DNA from: Nonomuraea gerenzanensis
GTDB lineage: Bacteria; Actinomycetota; Actinomycetes; Streptosporangiales; Streptosporangiaceae
Length of the DNA stretch: 64,000 bases
Assembly (NCBI RefSeq): GCF_020215645.1
Contig: NZ_CP084058.1
Span: 1,488,001-1,552,000, forward strand
Direction: 5' to 3'
A program made the position numbers and the translations under genes. The notes under the pieces are model-generated. The model searched no databases, was not told the origin of the DNA, and saw only the letters and a program-made list of their open reading frames with translations. Numbering within the stretch: position 1 is the stretch's first letter; the number at the start of each line of letters is the position of its first letter. Of this stretch, positions 32,289 through 40,747 are shown one piece after another.

Positions 32289-33698
32289 ATGTGGAGAATT
32301 CTGATGGCGGTTCTCGCCGTGTTACTCGCCTCGGCGGTTCCCGCTCAGGCGGCCGTCCTGGCGCCGCCGGGGTTGCCGGGTGACCTGACGTCCACCGAGG
32401 TGAGCTTCCTCGGAGACGGGGACCTGCGGCTGAACGGCAGCGTGATCACCGCGACCGGCGCCCCGGCGGGGCGGCCGGGCATCGTGCTGGTGCACGGCGC
32501 GGGCACCGGCACGCCCCGGGAGAAGCTGCTGGCCGAGGCCGAGGCGTTCGCCCGGCAGGGCATGTCCGTGCTCGTCTACGACAAGCGCTCGGTGGGGTAC
32601 TCGCTGTTCGAGCGGTCGTACGCGCAGCTCGCCCGAGACGCGCTGGGCGCCGTCGAGACGTTGCGGCGGCAGCCCGGCGTCGATCCGGCCAAGGTCGGCA
32701 TCTGGGGGCTCAGCGAGGGCGGGTGGGTGGCGCCGATCGCCGCCACGCGGTCCACCGGGATCGCCTTCGTCGTGCTCGTCGGCGCCAACGCGCTGCAACC
32801 GCTGCGGCAGCAGGCCTGGGCGGTGGCGGCGGGGCTGCGCAAGGCGGGCGTGGGCGGGTCGCTGGTGGACCGGGCGGAGCCCAACCTGTACCGGGTGATC
32901 GCCGACGGCGGCCTGTTCCCCGAGCCTTACCACGACCCCGAGCCGGTCATCGAGCGGCTGCGGCAGCCCGTCCTCGGCATCTGGGGGGTGCACGACCTGC
33001 TCACCCCACCCAGGGAGACGCCGCCGATCCTCGCCGGGGCGCTGGAGAAGGGCGGGAACCGCAGCTACACGTTCCGGTTCTTCGCGGACGCCGACCACGC
33101 CGCCCACCTGACGCCCGACGGCGGCGTCACCCGGCAGCCGGAGCTGGCGCCCGGCTACGCGGAGCTGGTCGGCACGTGGGTGCGCGAGGTCACCGCCGGG
33201 CGCGCGCCCGTGGCGCAGGTGTCCGGGCCGGCGCCGCAGCAGGCGAGCGACAGCTTCGGGGTGCCGCCCACCGCCTGGTGGGAGTCCGCCGCCGTGCAGG
33301 TCCTGGCGCTGGTGCTGCTCCTGGTGGCGTTCGGCGGCTATCCCGTGGTGGCCCTGGTCCGGCGGCTCAGGCGGCGGCCGGTCGCGCCGGTGACCAGGGC
33401 GGCCAGGCTGGCCTGCGCAGGCGGGCTGCTGGCGCCGGTGGGCGGGTTCGCGTACCTGTTCTACGTAGTCATGACGGGCGGGAAGCTGGCCGCGCCCGGG
33501 CCCATGGCGGGGGACAGGCCGCTGCTGTGGCTCGTGCTCCAGGCGGTCGCGGTCGTGACCGTCGTCGCCACCGCCGTCACGGGGGCGCGGTGGCGGCGGG
33601 CGGCGTCGCGGGGCGAGCGGGTGCGGCTCGGGCTGCTGGTCGCGGGCGGCGTCGTGTTCGTGCCCTGGGCGCTGTACTGGGGGTTGCTGGTTCCCTAG
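32289..33698 (+). CDS. Exported alpha/beta hydrolase with C-terminal membrane segments
   Basis: This is a 469-residue protein. It has a signal peptide (AVLAVLLASAVPAQAA) and a hydrolase domain with GIVLVHGAGTGTP, VYDKRSVGYS, the nucleophile elbow GLSEGG and ADADHAAHL. Three to four C-terminal transmembrane helices follow (ALVLLLVAFGGYPVVALV, LACAGGLLAPVGGFAYLF and two more). The fusion puts the hydrolase outside the membrane. ATG at 32289 is used; ATG 32304 is an alternative. Divergence from an ArsR gene with palindromes suggests control by it. Its stop overlaps the convergent AraC gene. Confidence 0.82.
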   Translation: MWRILMAVLAVLLASAVPAQAAVLAPPGLPGDLTSTEVSFLGDGDLRLNGSVITATGAPAGRPGIVLVHGAGTGTPREKLLAEAEAFARQGMSVLVYDKRSVGYSLFERSYAQLARDALGAVETLRRQPGVDPAKVGIWGLSEGGWVAPIAATRSTGIAFVVLVGANALQPLRQQAWAVAAGLRKAGVGGSLVDRAEPNLYRVIADGGLFPEPYHDPEPVIERLRQPVLGIWGVHDLLTPPRETPPILAGALEKGGNRSYTFRFFADADHAAHLTPDGGVTRQPELAPGYAELVGTWVREVTAGRAPVAQVSGPAPQQASDSFGVPPTAWWESAAVQVLALVLLLVAFGGYPVVALVRRLRRRPVAPVTRAARLACAGGLLAPVGGFAYLFYVVMTGGKLAAPGPMAGDRPLLWLVLQAVAVVTVVATAVTGARWRRAASRGERVRLGLLVAGGVVFVPWALYWGLLVP

Positions 33699-34654
33699 TG
33701 CGCCCGTGGCGGGCGGGTGCGCGAGCGGAAGGTGCGGCGGTAGGTGTCCGGGGGCACGCCGACCGTGCGGTTGAAGTTGCGGCGCAGCGTCGTGGCGGTG
33801 CCCATGCCGGTGGCCGCCGCGATCGTGTCCACGCTGTCGTCGGTGGTCTCCAGCAACTGCTGGGCGTGGCGGATCCGCTGGACCAGCAGCCACTGCAGCG
33901 GGGTGGTGCCGGTCACCGACCTGAAGTGGCGGCCCAGGTTGCGGGCGCTCATCCGCGCCTGACGGGCCAGATCCTCCACGGTCAGCGGATGGTCCAGCCG
34001 CTCCATCACCCAGGGGAACAGCTCGGCCAGCGGATGGTTGTCGGGGGCGGGCACCGGGGTGGTGACGAACTGGGACTGGCCGCCGTCCCGGTGCGGCGGC
34101 ACGACGAGGCGGCGGGCGACCGCGTTGGTGACCGAGGAGCCGTGGTCGAGGCGGACCAGGTGCAGGCACAGGTCCATGGCGGCGGCCTTGCCGGCCGAGG
34201 TCAGCACGCGGCCGTTGTCCACGTACAGGACGTCCGGGTCCACCTCCACCCGAGGGTGGCGGGCGGACAGCTCGCGCGTGTGCGCCCAGTGCGTGGTGGC
34301 GCGCCTGCCGTCCAGCAGCCCCGCGGCGGCCAGCACGAACGCGCCCGTGCACAGGGACGCCACCCGCGCGCCCGCCTCGTACGCCGCGCGCACCGCGTCC
34401 ACCAGCTCGGCCGGCGGGTCCACATCCACGTCGGCCCAGCCGGGCACGATCACGGTGTCGGCGCGCGCGAGGTGGTCGAGGCCGTGGTCGGGCTCCAGCC
34501 TGAACCGCCCGGCCGTCACGGCGCCCGGCCCGCAGACCACGAAGTCGTACCAGGGGTCGGCCAGGTGGGTCAGGTCGGAGCCGAAGACCTCATAGGCCAG
34601 GGACAGCTCGAAGTGCAACATCCCGTCGGTGACGGCCAGGGCCACTGTGTGCAT
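33695..34654 (-). CDS. GlxA-type AraC family regulator
   Basis: The 319-residue protein combines an N-terminal DJ-1/PfpI-like domain (MLHFELSLAYEVFG, ASLCTGAFVLAAAGLLDG with the nucleophile-elbow Cys102) with a C-terminal AraC double helix-turn-helix (ARNLGRHFRSVTGTTPLQWL and a second TATTLRRNFNRTVG). This is the GlxA architecture. ATG at 34654. It is divergent from a saccharopine-dehydrogenase-like gene at 34754, its likely target. A second GlxA-type gene lies at 39488. Confidence 0.9.
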   Translation of the reverse strand: MHTVALAVTDGMLHFELSLAYEVFGSDLTHLADPWYDFVVCGPGAVTAGRFRLEPDHGLDHLARADTVIVPGWADVDVDPPAELVDAVRAAYEAGARVASLCTGAFVLAAAGLLDGRRATTHWAHTRELSARHPRVEVDPDVLYVDNGRVLTSAGKAAAMDLCLHLVRLDHGSSVTNAVARRLVVPPHRDGGQSQFVTTPVPAPDNHPLAELFPWVMERLDHPLTVEDLARQARMSARNLGRHFRSVTGTTPLQWLLVQRIRHAQQLLETTDDSVDTIAAATGMGTATTLRRNFNRTVGVPPDTYRRTFRSRTRPPRAH

Positions 34655-34753
34655 GTCCGGAATTGTATGGGTAATGGCGTTCCGGACGCTCGTGCGAGCC
34701 GGGTGACCCTTGCCAGGATGTTCACATCAGATCGACCGAATGAGGAGAAACCC

Positions 34754-35782
34754 ATGGCAGCGGGTCAGATGGTGACGGTTTTCGGCGCGTACGGGCACAC
34801 CGGCCGGTTCGTGGTGGCGGAGCTGCGGGCGCGCGGGTTCGTCCCGGTCCTGTCCGGGCGGGACGCCGACAAGCTGAAGGCGCAGGCGTACGAGACCGGG
34901 CTGGAGGCCCGCCCGGCGTCGGTCGACGACCCGGCCGCGCTCGACCGCGCGCTTTCCGGCACCGCGGCTGTGATCAACTGCGCGGGGCCCTTCGCCGCGA
35001 CCGGCGCCCCCGTGATCGAGGCGGCCCTGCGCGCCGGCATCCCGTACGTGGACGTGGCGGCCGAGATCGAGGCCAACGCCGACACGTTCGCGCACTTCGC
35101 CGACAAGGCCCGCGCCGCCGGAGCGGTGGTCGTGCCCGCGATGGCCTTCTACGGCGGGCTGGGCGACCTGCTGGTCACCACCGCGATGGGCGACTGGACG
35201 TCGGCCGACGAGGCGCACATCGCCTACGGCCTGAGCAGCTGGCACCCCACCGCCGGGACGCGCGCCTCGGGCGTGATCTCCCGGGAGCGGCGCGACGGCC
35301 GGCGCGTGCGCTTCTCGGGCGGGCGGCTGGAGTACCGCGACGACCAGGCCCCGACCCTGGACTGGGCCTTCCCGGAGCCGATGGGGACGCGGCCCGTCAT
35401 CGGCGAGTTCACCATGGCGGACGTCATCACCGTGCCCAGCCACCTGCCCATCCCCGAGGTGCGCACGTACATGACGGTCGAGGCGGCCAAGGACGTCGTG
35501 GCCCCGGACAGCCCGACGCCCGCTCCGGCCGACGAGTCCGGGCGGTCGGCGCAGACCTTCCTCGTGGACGTCGTCGTGCGCTCCGGCGAGGCCGAGCGGC
35601 GCGTCGTGGCGACGGGGCAGGACATCTACGCCGTCACCGCGCCGCTCGTGGTGGAGGCGGTCGAGCGCATCCTCACGGGTCGGACCAAGGCCGTCGGGGT
35701 GGTCTCTGCCGGTGAGATCTTCGACGCGCCCGACTTCCTGCGCGCGCTGTCCGCGCACCTGTCCGTGGACGTGCGTGCCTAG
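34754..35782 (+). CDS. Saccharopine dehydrogenase-like NAD(P)-binding protein
   Basis: The 342-residue protein starts with a Rossmann fold (VTVFGAYGHTGRFVVAELRARG) and has the family pattern VINCAGPFAATGAPVIEAAL followed by GIPYVDVAAEIE. Members are trans-acting enoyl reductases or uncharacterised oxidoreductases rather than true lysine-pathway enzymes. ATG at 34754 has GAGGAG 7-12 bases upstream. Divergence from a GlxA/AraC gene suggests induction by it. It ends four bases into the convergent NUDIX gene. Confidence 0.85.
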   Translation: MAAGQMVTVFGAYGHTGRFVVAELRARGFVPVLSGRDADKLKAQAYETGLEARPASVDDPAALDRALSGTAAVINCAGPFAATGAPVIEAALRAGIPYVDVAAEIEANADTFAHFADKARAAGAVVVPAMAFYGGLGDLLVTTAMGDWTSADEAHIAYGLSSWHPTAGTRASGVISRERRDGRRVRFSGGRLEYRDDQAPTLDWAFPEPMGTRPVIGEFTMADVITVPSHLPIPEVRTYMTVEAAKDVVAPDSPTPAPADESGRSAQTFLVDVVVRSGEAERRVVATGQDIYAVTAPLVVEAVERILTGRTKAVGVVSAGEIFDAPDFLRALSAHLSVDVRA

Positions 35783-36363
35783 GCCACCTGTCCGCCCGCC
35801 TTCCCCAGCTTCGCCATGAAACGCGACATCTCCGGGTCGAACCGGTCCGCGGCCCAGCCGCCCCCGTCCTCCAAGCCGAACCAGCGCACCTCGGCGAACT
35901 CGCCCAGGTCCGGCGTGACCGGCACCCGCTGATCACCCTCCAGCACGAACCAGAGCGTCACATCGGTGTGCGGATCAGCCCCCCGGGTCGGCGTGACGGT
36001 GAGGAAGAACGGATCCCGGCCGAGCCCCGGATGGAACGGCGCGGCGATGCCCAGCTCCTCCTCCACCTCCCGCACCACCGTTCGGCGCGGATCCTCGTCC
36101 GGATCGACGTGCCCGCCTGGCGGCAGCCACGCCCGCGCCTTCAGGTGGTCCACGAGCAGCACCGACGCCCGCCGCTCGTCCACCAGGACGGCGTACACGA
36201 CGAGGTGCCGCGGCGGCGTCGCCGGCTTGGCGACCCGGAACAGCGGCGCCCCGGAGTCCACCCAGTCGAGCGTCCACCGGCGGTCCGCCGCCTCCCGCTC
36301 GTCGTGCGGGCGGATCCCTGCGACCAGGGCGCGGATCAGCGGGCGGGCCGGATCAGGACTCAT
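35779..36363 (-). CDS. NUDIX hydrolase
   Basis: The 194-residue protein has a perfect Nudix box from G84 to I106: GHVDPDE, then DPRRTVVREVEEELGI, with the metal-binding Glu residues. It hydrolyses nucleoside diphosphates linked to another group; specificity is not readable. ATG at 36363 lies within the last codons of the upstream methyltransferase (11-bp overlap), so the two are coupled. The overlap region consists of a 24-bp tandem repeat. Confidence 0.92.
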   Translation of the reverse strand: MSPDPARPLIRALVAGIRPHDEREAADRRWTLDWVDSGAPLFRVAKPATPPRHLVVYAVLVDERRASVLLVDHLKARAWLPPGGHVDPDEDPRRTVVREVEEELGIAAPFHPGLGRDPFFLTVTPTRGADPHTDVTLWFVLEGDQRVPVTPDLGEFAEVRWFGLEDGGGWAADRFDPEMSRFMAKLGKAGGQVA

Positions 36364-37063
36364 CGGACCGGTGCCCCAGAAGCTCGTCGGACCGGTGCCC
36401 CAGAAGCTCGTCGGACCGGTGCCCCAGGAAGAAGGCCTGCTGTCCCGACCGGGGCCGCTCGCTCGCGTCGGGCTCGCGGATCAGCCGGGCGTCCACGACG
36501 ATCCCGGCCCCGGCCAGCAGGTCGGCGATGAGCTCGGGCGGGTTCCAGTAGACGTCGAGCGACAGCTCGTGGCCGTACCCTCTGCTGAGGTGACGGCGCT
36601 CGGCGCCGGCCTTGAACGCGATCAGGAACTGCCCGCCGGGCGCCAGCACCCGGTGGACCTCGGCGAACACCTTCGGCAGCAGCTCCGGTGGCGTGTGCAC
36701 GGTCGAGTACCACAGGACGGCGCCGCCGACGGCTCCGTCCGCGAGGTCCAGGGCGGTCATCGAGCCCACCTCGAACCGCAACCCCGGATGGCTCTTCCTG
36801 GCGACGGCGATCATCTCCGGCGACAGGTCGACGCCGAAGGCGTCCACCCCGAGGGCGTGCAGGTGGGCCGTGACGCGGCCGGGCCCGCAGCCGAGGTCGG
36901 CGACCTGCCCGGCTGCCGGGCCCCGCACCAGCTCGGCGAAGGCCGCCAGCATGGCGCGGTCGAGCGGCTTGCCGTCCAGCTCGTCGCGGAGCAGCTCGGC
37001 GTAGTCGGCGGCGACGGTGTCGTAGGCCACCCGGGTCTCATGGAGGTAGGTCGGTTCGGTCAC
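36353..37063 (-). CDS. Class I SAM-dependent methyltransferase
   Basis: The protein is about 236 residues. It has the SAM-binding glycine motif VADLGCGPGRVTAHL (residues about 53-67), acidic VDLSPEMIAVAR, and a VLAPGGQFLIAFK post-motif. The GTG at 37063, giving TEPTYLHETRVAYD, fits the family start better than TTG 37075. The C-terminus ends in three LGHRSDE repeats, caused by a 24-bp DNA repeat. It is coupled to the NUDIX gene downstream. The substrate is unknown. Confidence 0.87.
   Translation of the reverse strand: MTEPTYLHETRVAYDTVAADYAELLRDELDGKPLDRAMLAAFAELVRGPAAGQVADLGCGPGRVTAHLHALGVDAFGVDLSPEMIAVARKSHPGLRFEVGSMTALDLADGAVGGAVLWYSTVHTPPELLPKVFAEVHRVLAPGGQFLIAFKAGAERRHLSRGYGHELSLDVYWNPPELIADLLAGAGIVVDARLIREPDASERPRSGQQAFFLGHRSDELLGHRSDELLGHRSDES
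36364..36430. repeat. 24-bp tandem repeat at the methyltransferase/NUDIX junction
   Basis: Two exact 24-bp copies (36364-36387 and 36388-36411) start CGGACCGGTGCCCC and end AAGCTCGT; a partial third runs to 36430. The unit length keeps the frame and gives repeated GHRSDELL at the methyltransferase C-terminus. Confidence 0.85.
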
Positions 37064-37100
37064 GGCCAAGGACAATAGCCGCCTCGGCCGACAGAGCCGG

Positions 37101-38318
37101 CTAACTCGTGACGACCTGCTCGTCCTCGCGGCGGTTCAGGAAGAAGGAGATGCCGCGGTCGGTCTGCATGGCGGTGTGGAACTTCTTGGCCTTCGGCTTG
37201 GCCGACTCGTTGGTGGTGACGACCGTGACGACCACGTAGTTCAGGTAGGCGCCCGTGTAGATGGCGCCGTAGGCGTACCTGCTGTGGGCGCTGGCCCGGC
37301 GCCAGGCCACCTTTCTGTCGGCGCTGTTCTTGAGCTGGTTCGCGGTCTTCTTGGCGTCGCCGGCCGCGTCGAACTGGAAGATGATCTGCACGGCTTTGAG
37401 GTTGCCGCCGTAGGCGGTGTAGGCGAGCTGGACGGCGCTCGCGCAGTTGTTGTCGGCCATCACGCCCTCGGCGTCCAGTGGGGCGCACGAGTCGTAGGTC
37501 CAGCCGGCGACCTTGCGGGCGGCGTACTTCTCGCCCTTCAAGGAGTAGTTCCAGTTGCCGAACTCCGTGTGCTCCAGTGGGGTGTCGGAGCTGGTGCTGG
37601 GCGTGCTGGACGGGGTGGGGGAGTCGGTCGGGGTGGGGTCGGGCGGCGGGGGGTCGGTCGTGGGGGGTGCGGTCGTGGGAGGTGTGGACGTGGTGGGCTG
37701 GGCGATGCGGGTGGGCTGGGGGGTGGAGGAGTTCAGGTAGGCGTACGCGCCGAAGGCGCCGCCTCCGAGCAGGAGGAGGGCCGACAGGGTGACGATCACA
37801 CCGATGAGCACCGGGTTGTTGCGGTTGCCGGGCGGCGGGCCGTAGGGCGGCGGCGGGCCGCCCGGGCTTCCGTGGCCGCTCTGGTTGCCGTACGCGCCCT
37901 GGGGTCCGTAGCCGTGCTGGTCGTGCTGTGCGGGCAGGACCTGCTGTGCGGGCTGGCCGTACTGGCCGTGCTGCCCATGCTGTGCGGGCTGTGCGGGCTG
38001 TGCGGGCTGTGCGGGGTGGCCGGGCTGGCCCGCGCCGGGCGGTTGCCCGTAACCCTGCTGCGTGCCGACCTGGCCGGGGTACGGGCCGCCATGGCCGGGA
38101 TATGGGCCGCCTTGCCCGGAGTGCGGGACGTTTTGCCCGGAATGCGGGCCGCTCTGGCCGGGTGGCGGGCCGTATCCGGGGTGGCCGGGGTGGTCGGATG
38201 CAGGGGCCTGCGGGGGGCCGTAGCCGGGAGTGCCCTGGCCGGACGGCGGCCCGTACCCGTGGTTCCCCTGAGGCCCCCAGGGCCCTTGGTCGGGACGAGG
38301 CTGCTGAGGGTGTGCCAT
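37101..38318 (-). CDS. Proline/glycine-rich single-pass membrane protein (paralogue B)
   Basis: The 405-residue protein has the same architecture as the one at 8514-9533. A long Pro/Gly/Gln/Tyr/His-rich cytoplasmic tail is followed by one transmembrane helix (VLIGVIVTLSALLLLGGG), a Pro/Thr/Ser linker, and an extracytoplasmic domain with KVAGWTYDSCAP, NNCASAVQLAYTAYGGNLKA and NYVVVTVVT. It differs by a larger tail with GQ/QPAQPAQ repeats. ATG at 38318 follows the leader shared with paralogue A. The function is unknown. Confidence 0.77.
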   Translation of the reverse strand: MAHPQQPRPDQGPWGPQGNHGYGPPSGQGTPGYGPPQAPASDHPGHPGYGPPPGQSGPHSGQNVPHSGQGGPYPGHGGPYPGQVGTQQGYGQPPGAGQPGHPAQPAQPAQPAQHGQHGQYGQPAQQVLPAQHDQHGYGPQGAYGNQSGHGSPGGPPPPYGPPPGNRNNPVLIGVIVTLSALLLLGGGAFGAYAYLNSSTPQPTRIAQPTTSTPPTTAPPTTDPPPPDPTPTDSPTPSSTPSTSSDTPLEHTEFGNWNYSLKGEKYAARKVAGWTYDSCAPLDAEGVMADNNCASAVQLAYTAYGGNLKAVQIIFQFDAAGDAKKTANQLKNSADRKVAWRRASAHSRYAYGAIYTGAYLNYVVVTVVTTNESAKPKAKKFHTAMQTDRGISFFLNRREDEQVVTS

Positions 38319-38364
38319 TACCCCATTGTCGGACACATCCACCCCGTGCGCCCCAACTACCCCA
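38319..38364 (-). promoter_or_regulatory. Conserved 5' leader shared with the paralogue at 9533
   Basis: TGGGGTAGTTGGGGCG (complement of 38349-38364) sits 30 bp upstream of the ATG, and GACAATGGGG lies just before the start. This matches the paralogue's leader in sequence and spacing, with one mismatch in the 16-bp block. It overlaps the stop codon of the upstream secreted-protein gene. Confidence 0.6.
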
Positions 38365-39367
38365 TAACAGTCCCCGCGCACCGCCAGACGGCGGCAGCGG
38401 GCAGAGAGCTGCCCGGGTTACGCGTCGTGCCGCCGATGGAGTCGTCGTCCCCCACCGCGGTGACGGTCGCGGCACCGTCGAGCTGCCCCAGCAGCGTCCC
38501 GTACCGCCACACTTGGAACGGCGCGCCGCTCACCGAGCTGACGACGAGTCCGTCCCCGTTGAGCTGCGCGACCTGCGCGCCCTGGGGCAGCACGTGCGGC
38601 TGACCGTTCCTGTCCCAGTACGCGGGCCGGTTGGGCGCGGTGCCCAGCCGCAGCGACCCGCCGACCAGCCCGTCGGCGATGACCTGGGCGTACCCGTGCT
38701 GGGTGTCCGGCGGCGCGGGCAGGCGGGTGAGCACGCCGTCGCGCCACAGGTGCGGCCACGGATAGGTGCTCCCGGCGCCCACGAGCAGGGTGCCGTCGTG
38801 GTCCACGCCGACCACGCCCATGTCGTCGGGCAGCCCCGTCACCTGCTCGACGACGCCGGGCCGGTCGTGCGGCCAGCGGATCGGGAAGGTCTCCCAGCCG
38901 CCGTCCTGCCACACCGTGGCGTGGCCGTAGACGTCGTCGTTCCCGGCGATGCCGACGGCCCGGCTGTTGGTCTCCGCGCCGGGGAAGCCGGGCAACAGCT
39001 CCCACTGGCCGCTGCGGATGCGGAAGGAGACCGCCTGGGCCCCCTGCAGGCCCTTCAGGGCCATCCCGGCGATGGTCCCGGCGCGGTTCTGGGCCACGAC
39101 GCGGTCGGTGCCGCGGCCGGAGGAGCCGTAGTCGATGACCCGGCCGTTCTTCCAGTACACGACCCGCCAGCCGGTGGCGGAGAAGTAGGCCCTGCCGGCG
39201 AACCCGCCGCTGTGGTCGGTGGCGTCCACCTGGTGCTGGGTCGTCCCGGCGGGGGCCGGGAGGAGCTGCTTCTGCCAGGTGCAGGCCGACTGCGCCGCCG
39301 CCGGCGAGGGCGCGAGGCCGAGCACGGCGGCGACCAGCATCGCCGCCAACACGATTCTGCCTGTCAT
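38357..39367 (-). CDS. Secreted protein with HAF-like repeats
   Basis: The 336-residue precursor has a signal peptide (MTGRIVLAAMLVAAVLGLAP, cleavage near AAAQ). The mature part has regularly spaced Trp/Gly strands such as RAYFSATGWRVVYWKNGRVI, AVSFRIRSGQWELLPGFP and VYGHATVWQDGGWETFPIRW. This resembles the beta-propeller HAF/extracellular-repeat proteins. Cys residues are near each end (SACTW and VWRCAG). The function is unknown. ATG at 39367. The gene runs in the same direction as paralogue B, and its stop lies within that gene's leader. Confidence 0.7.
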   Translation of the reverse strand: MTGRIVLAAMLVAAVLGLAPSPAAAQSACTWQKQLLPAPAGTTQHQVDATDHSGGFAGRAYFSATGWRVVYWKNGRVIDYGSSGRGTDRVVAQNRAGTIAGMALKGLQGAQAVSFRIRSGQWELLPGFPGAETNSRAVGIAGNDDVYGHATVWQDGGWETFPIRWPHDRPGVVEQVTGLPDDMGVVGVDHDGTLLVGAGSTYPWPHLWRDGVLTRLPAPPDTQHGYAQVIADGLVGGSLRLGTAPNRPAYWDRNGQPHVLPQGAQVAQLNGDGLVVSSVSGAPFQVWRYGTLLGQLDGAATVTAVGDDDSIGGTTRNPGSSLPAAAVWRCAGTVMG

Positions 39368-39384
39368 GGCACCCAGTCGATCGT

Positions 39385-39491
39385 GATCGGCCGCGACGGG
39401 CATCTCCCTGTGTGCTCAGGATCGGCCGCGGTGTGGCATCTCCTGTGTGCGGTCAGGATCGGTCGCGCAGGGGCATCCCCCGTGTGCTCAG
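39385..39491. repeat. Three ~36-bp tandem repeats downstream of the GlxA-type gene
   Basis: Copies at 39385-39419, 39420-39456 and 39457-39491 each start GATCGG and contain a GGCATC and a TGTGTGC/CGTGTGC box. The last contains the stop codon of the AraC gene at 39488. Confidence 0.6.
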
Positions 39492-40429
39492 GAGCCGAAC
39501 GCGCGCCGGTAGCCGGTGGGGCTCACGCCGGTCGTCCGTTTGAAGCGGTCGCGGAAGGCGGTGGGGGAGCCGAAGCCGACCTCGGCGCCGATGCGCTCGA
39601 CAGGATGGCGGGTGGTCTCGAGGAGGTGCTGGGCCCGCCGGACGCGAGCGCGGTGCAGCCACTGCAACGGCGTGCTGCCGGTCTGCTCCCGGAAGCGGCG
39701 GATCAGCGTACGCGTGCTCATCCCGGCGTGCGCGGAGATGTCGTCCAGCGTGAGGTTGCCGGCGAGGTTGTCCTCCAGCCAGGCGAGCAGCGGCTCCAGC
39801 TCCGAGCCGCGCGGGACGGCCGGATGGTCGCGCACGATGAACTGGGCCTGCCCGCCCTCCCGCTCCAGCGGCATGACGGACAGGCGGGCGGCACCGGCGG
39901 CGACGGCGGAGCCGTGGTCGCGGCGGATCAGGTGCAGGCACAGGTCCAGCCCGGCGGCGGCGCCGGCCGAGGTGAGGAACTGGCCGGTGTCCACGTACAG
40001 GACGTCGGGGGCGACCTCCAGCAGCGGGTACGTGGCCGCCAGCCGCTCGGCCAGGATCCAGTGCGTGGTCACCCGCAGGCCGTCCAGCAGCCCGGTGGCG
40101 GCCAGCGGGAAGGTGCCCGAGCAGATGGAGGCGATGCGGGCGCCGTTCGCCGCCGCCGCACGCAGGGCATCGCGGACACCGCCGGGCAGCGGCGCGAACG
40201 GGTCCGAGGTGCCCGGCACGATGATCGTGTCCGCGTCGCCGAGCCCGTCGAGCCCCCACGGCACGCGTACCGTGAACGCGCCGGCGTCGAGCTCATCCCG
40301 CTCGCCGCACACCCGGACCCGGTAGCCCGGGCTCCCGTCGGACAGCCGCGTGCGGGTGAAGACCTCCAGCGGCACGGAGAGGTCGAACGGGATCACCCGG
40401 TCGAGCGCGAGGACGGCGACGGTGTGCAT
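39488..40429 (-). CDS. GlxA-type AraC family regulator (second copy)
   Basis: The 313-residue regulator has the DJ-1/PfpI domain (VIPFDLSVPLEVFTRTRL, IIVPGTSDPF, ASICSGTFPLAATGLLDG with an elbow Cys) and an AraC helix-turn-helix pair (HAGMSTRTLIRRFREQTGST and PTAFRDRFKRTTGVSP). It resembles the gene at 33695 in architecture. ATG at 40429. A LuxR helix-turn-helix remnant lies directly upstream, so any former neighbour it controlled may be lost. Confidence 0.9.
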   Translation of the reverse strand: MHTVAVLALDRVIPFDLSVPLEVFTRTRLSDGSPGYRVRVCGERDELDAGAFTVRVPWGLDGLGDADTIIVPGTSDPFAPLPGGVRDALRAAAANGARIASICSGTFPLAATGLLDGLRVTTHWILAERLAATYPLLEVAPDVLYVDTGQFLTSAGAAAGLDLCLHLIRRDHGSAVAAGAARLSVMPLEREGGQAQFIVRDHPAVPRGSELEPLLAWLEDNLAGNLTLDDISAHAGMSTRTLIRRFREQTGSTPLQWLHRARVRRAQHLLETTRHPVERIGAEVGFGSPTAFRDRFKRTTGVSPTGYRRAFGS

Positions 40430-40605
40430 GGCCGCAACCTACCGGCGCGCACCCGGTTGCGGGCGCCCGGCTTGGTCATCGCCGAGGCCAGGCAGTCGCG
40501 GACCGTGCCGCAGGTCAGGAACAACCGCTCGGCGATCTCGGCGGGCTGCGCCTCCGCGGCCGACAGCCGCGGCACCTCGCCCTCGCGCAGGCTGAGCGGG
40601 CTCCG
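40430..40605 (-). pseudogene. Degraded LuxR/NarL helix-turn-helix remnant
   Basis: The minus strand reads LREGEVPRLSAAEAQPAEIA, then ERLFLTCGTVRDCLASAM and KPGARNRVRAGRL, a recognisable but decayed NarL C-terminal domain (normally LTPREREVLRLSAEGAP..., GTVRNYLSSAI, KLGARNR). The receiver domain is missing, the frame has no start, and it continues into unrelated sequence. It occupies most of the 318-bp gap between the second GlxA gene and the gene at 40748; the rest of the gap shows nothing else. Confidence 0.6.
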
Positions 40606-40747
40606 GTCGGTCCCGCGCTCACAGTCAGCTGTCAGCGGCCGCGTCAGCGCGATGTGGGCCCCGTGTCAGAGCGGTCGGCGATCGTTACGGACATGAGCGG
40701 TGCGGCACCCGCGGCACCGCAGTCACTTTCCGACAGGAGCATCCGAC

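Noticed and set aside
37850..38240. Repeats such as GTGCGGGCTGTGCGGGCTG as a possible mobile-element end
   Set aside because: They encode the QPAQPAQ-type repeats of paralogue B; no terminal inverted repeats or transposase are present.
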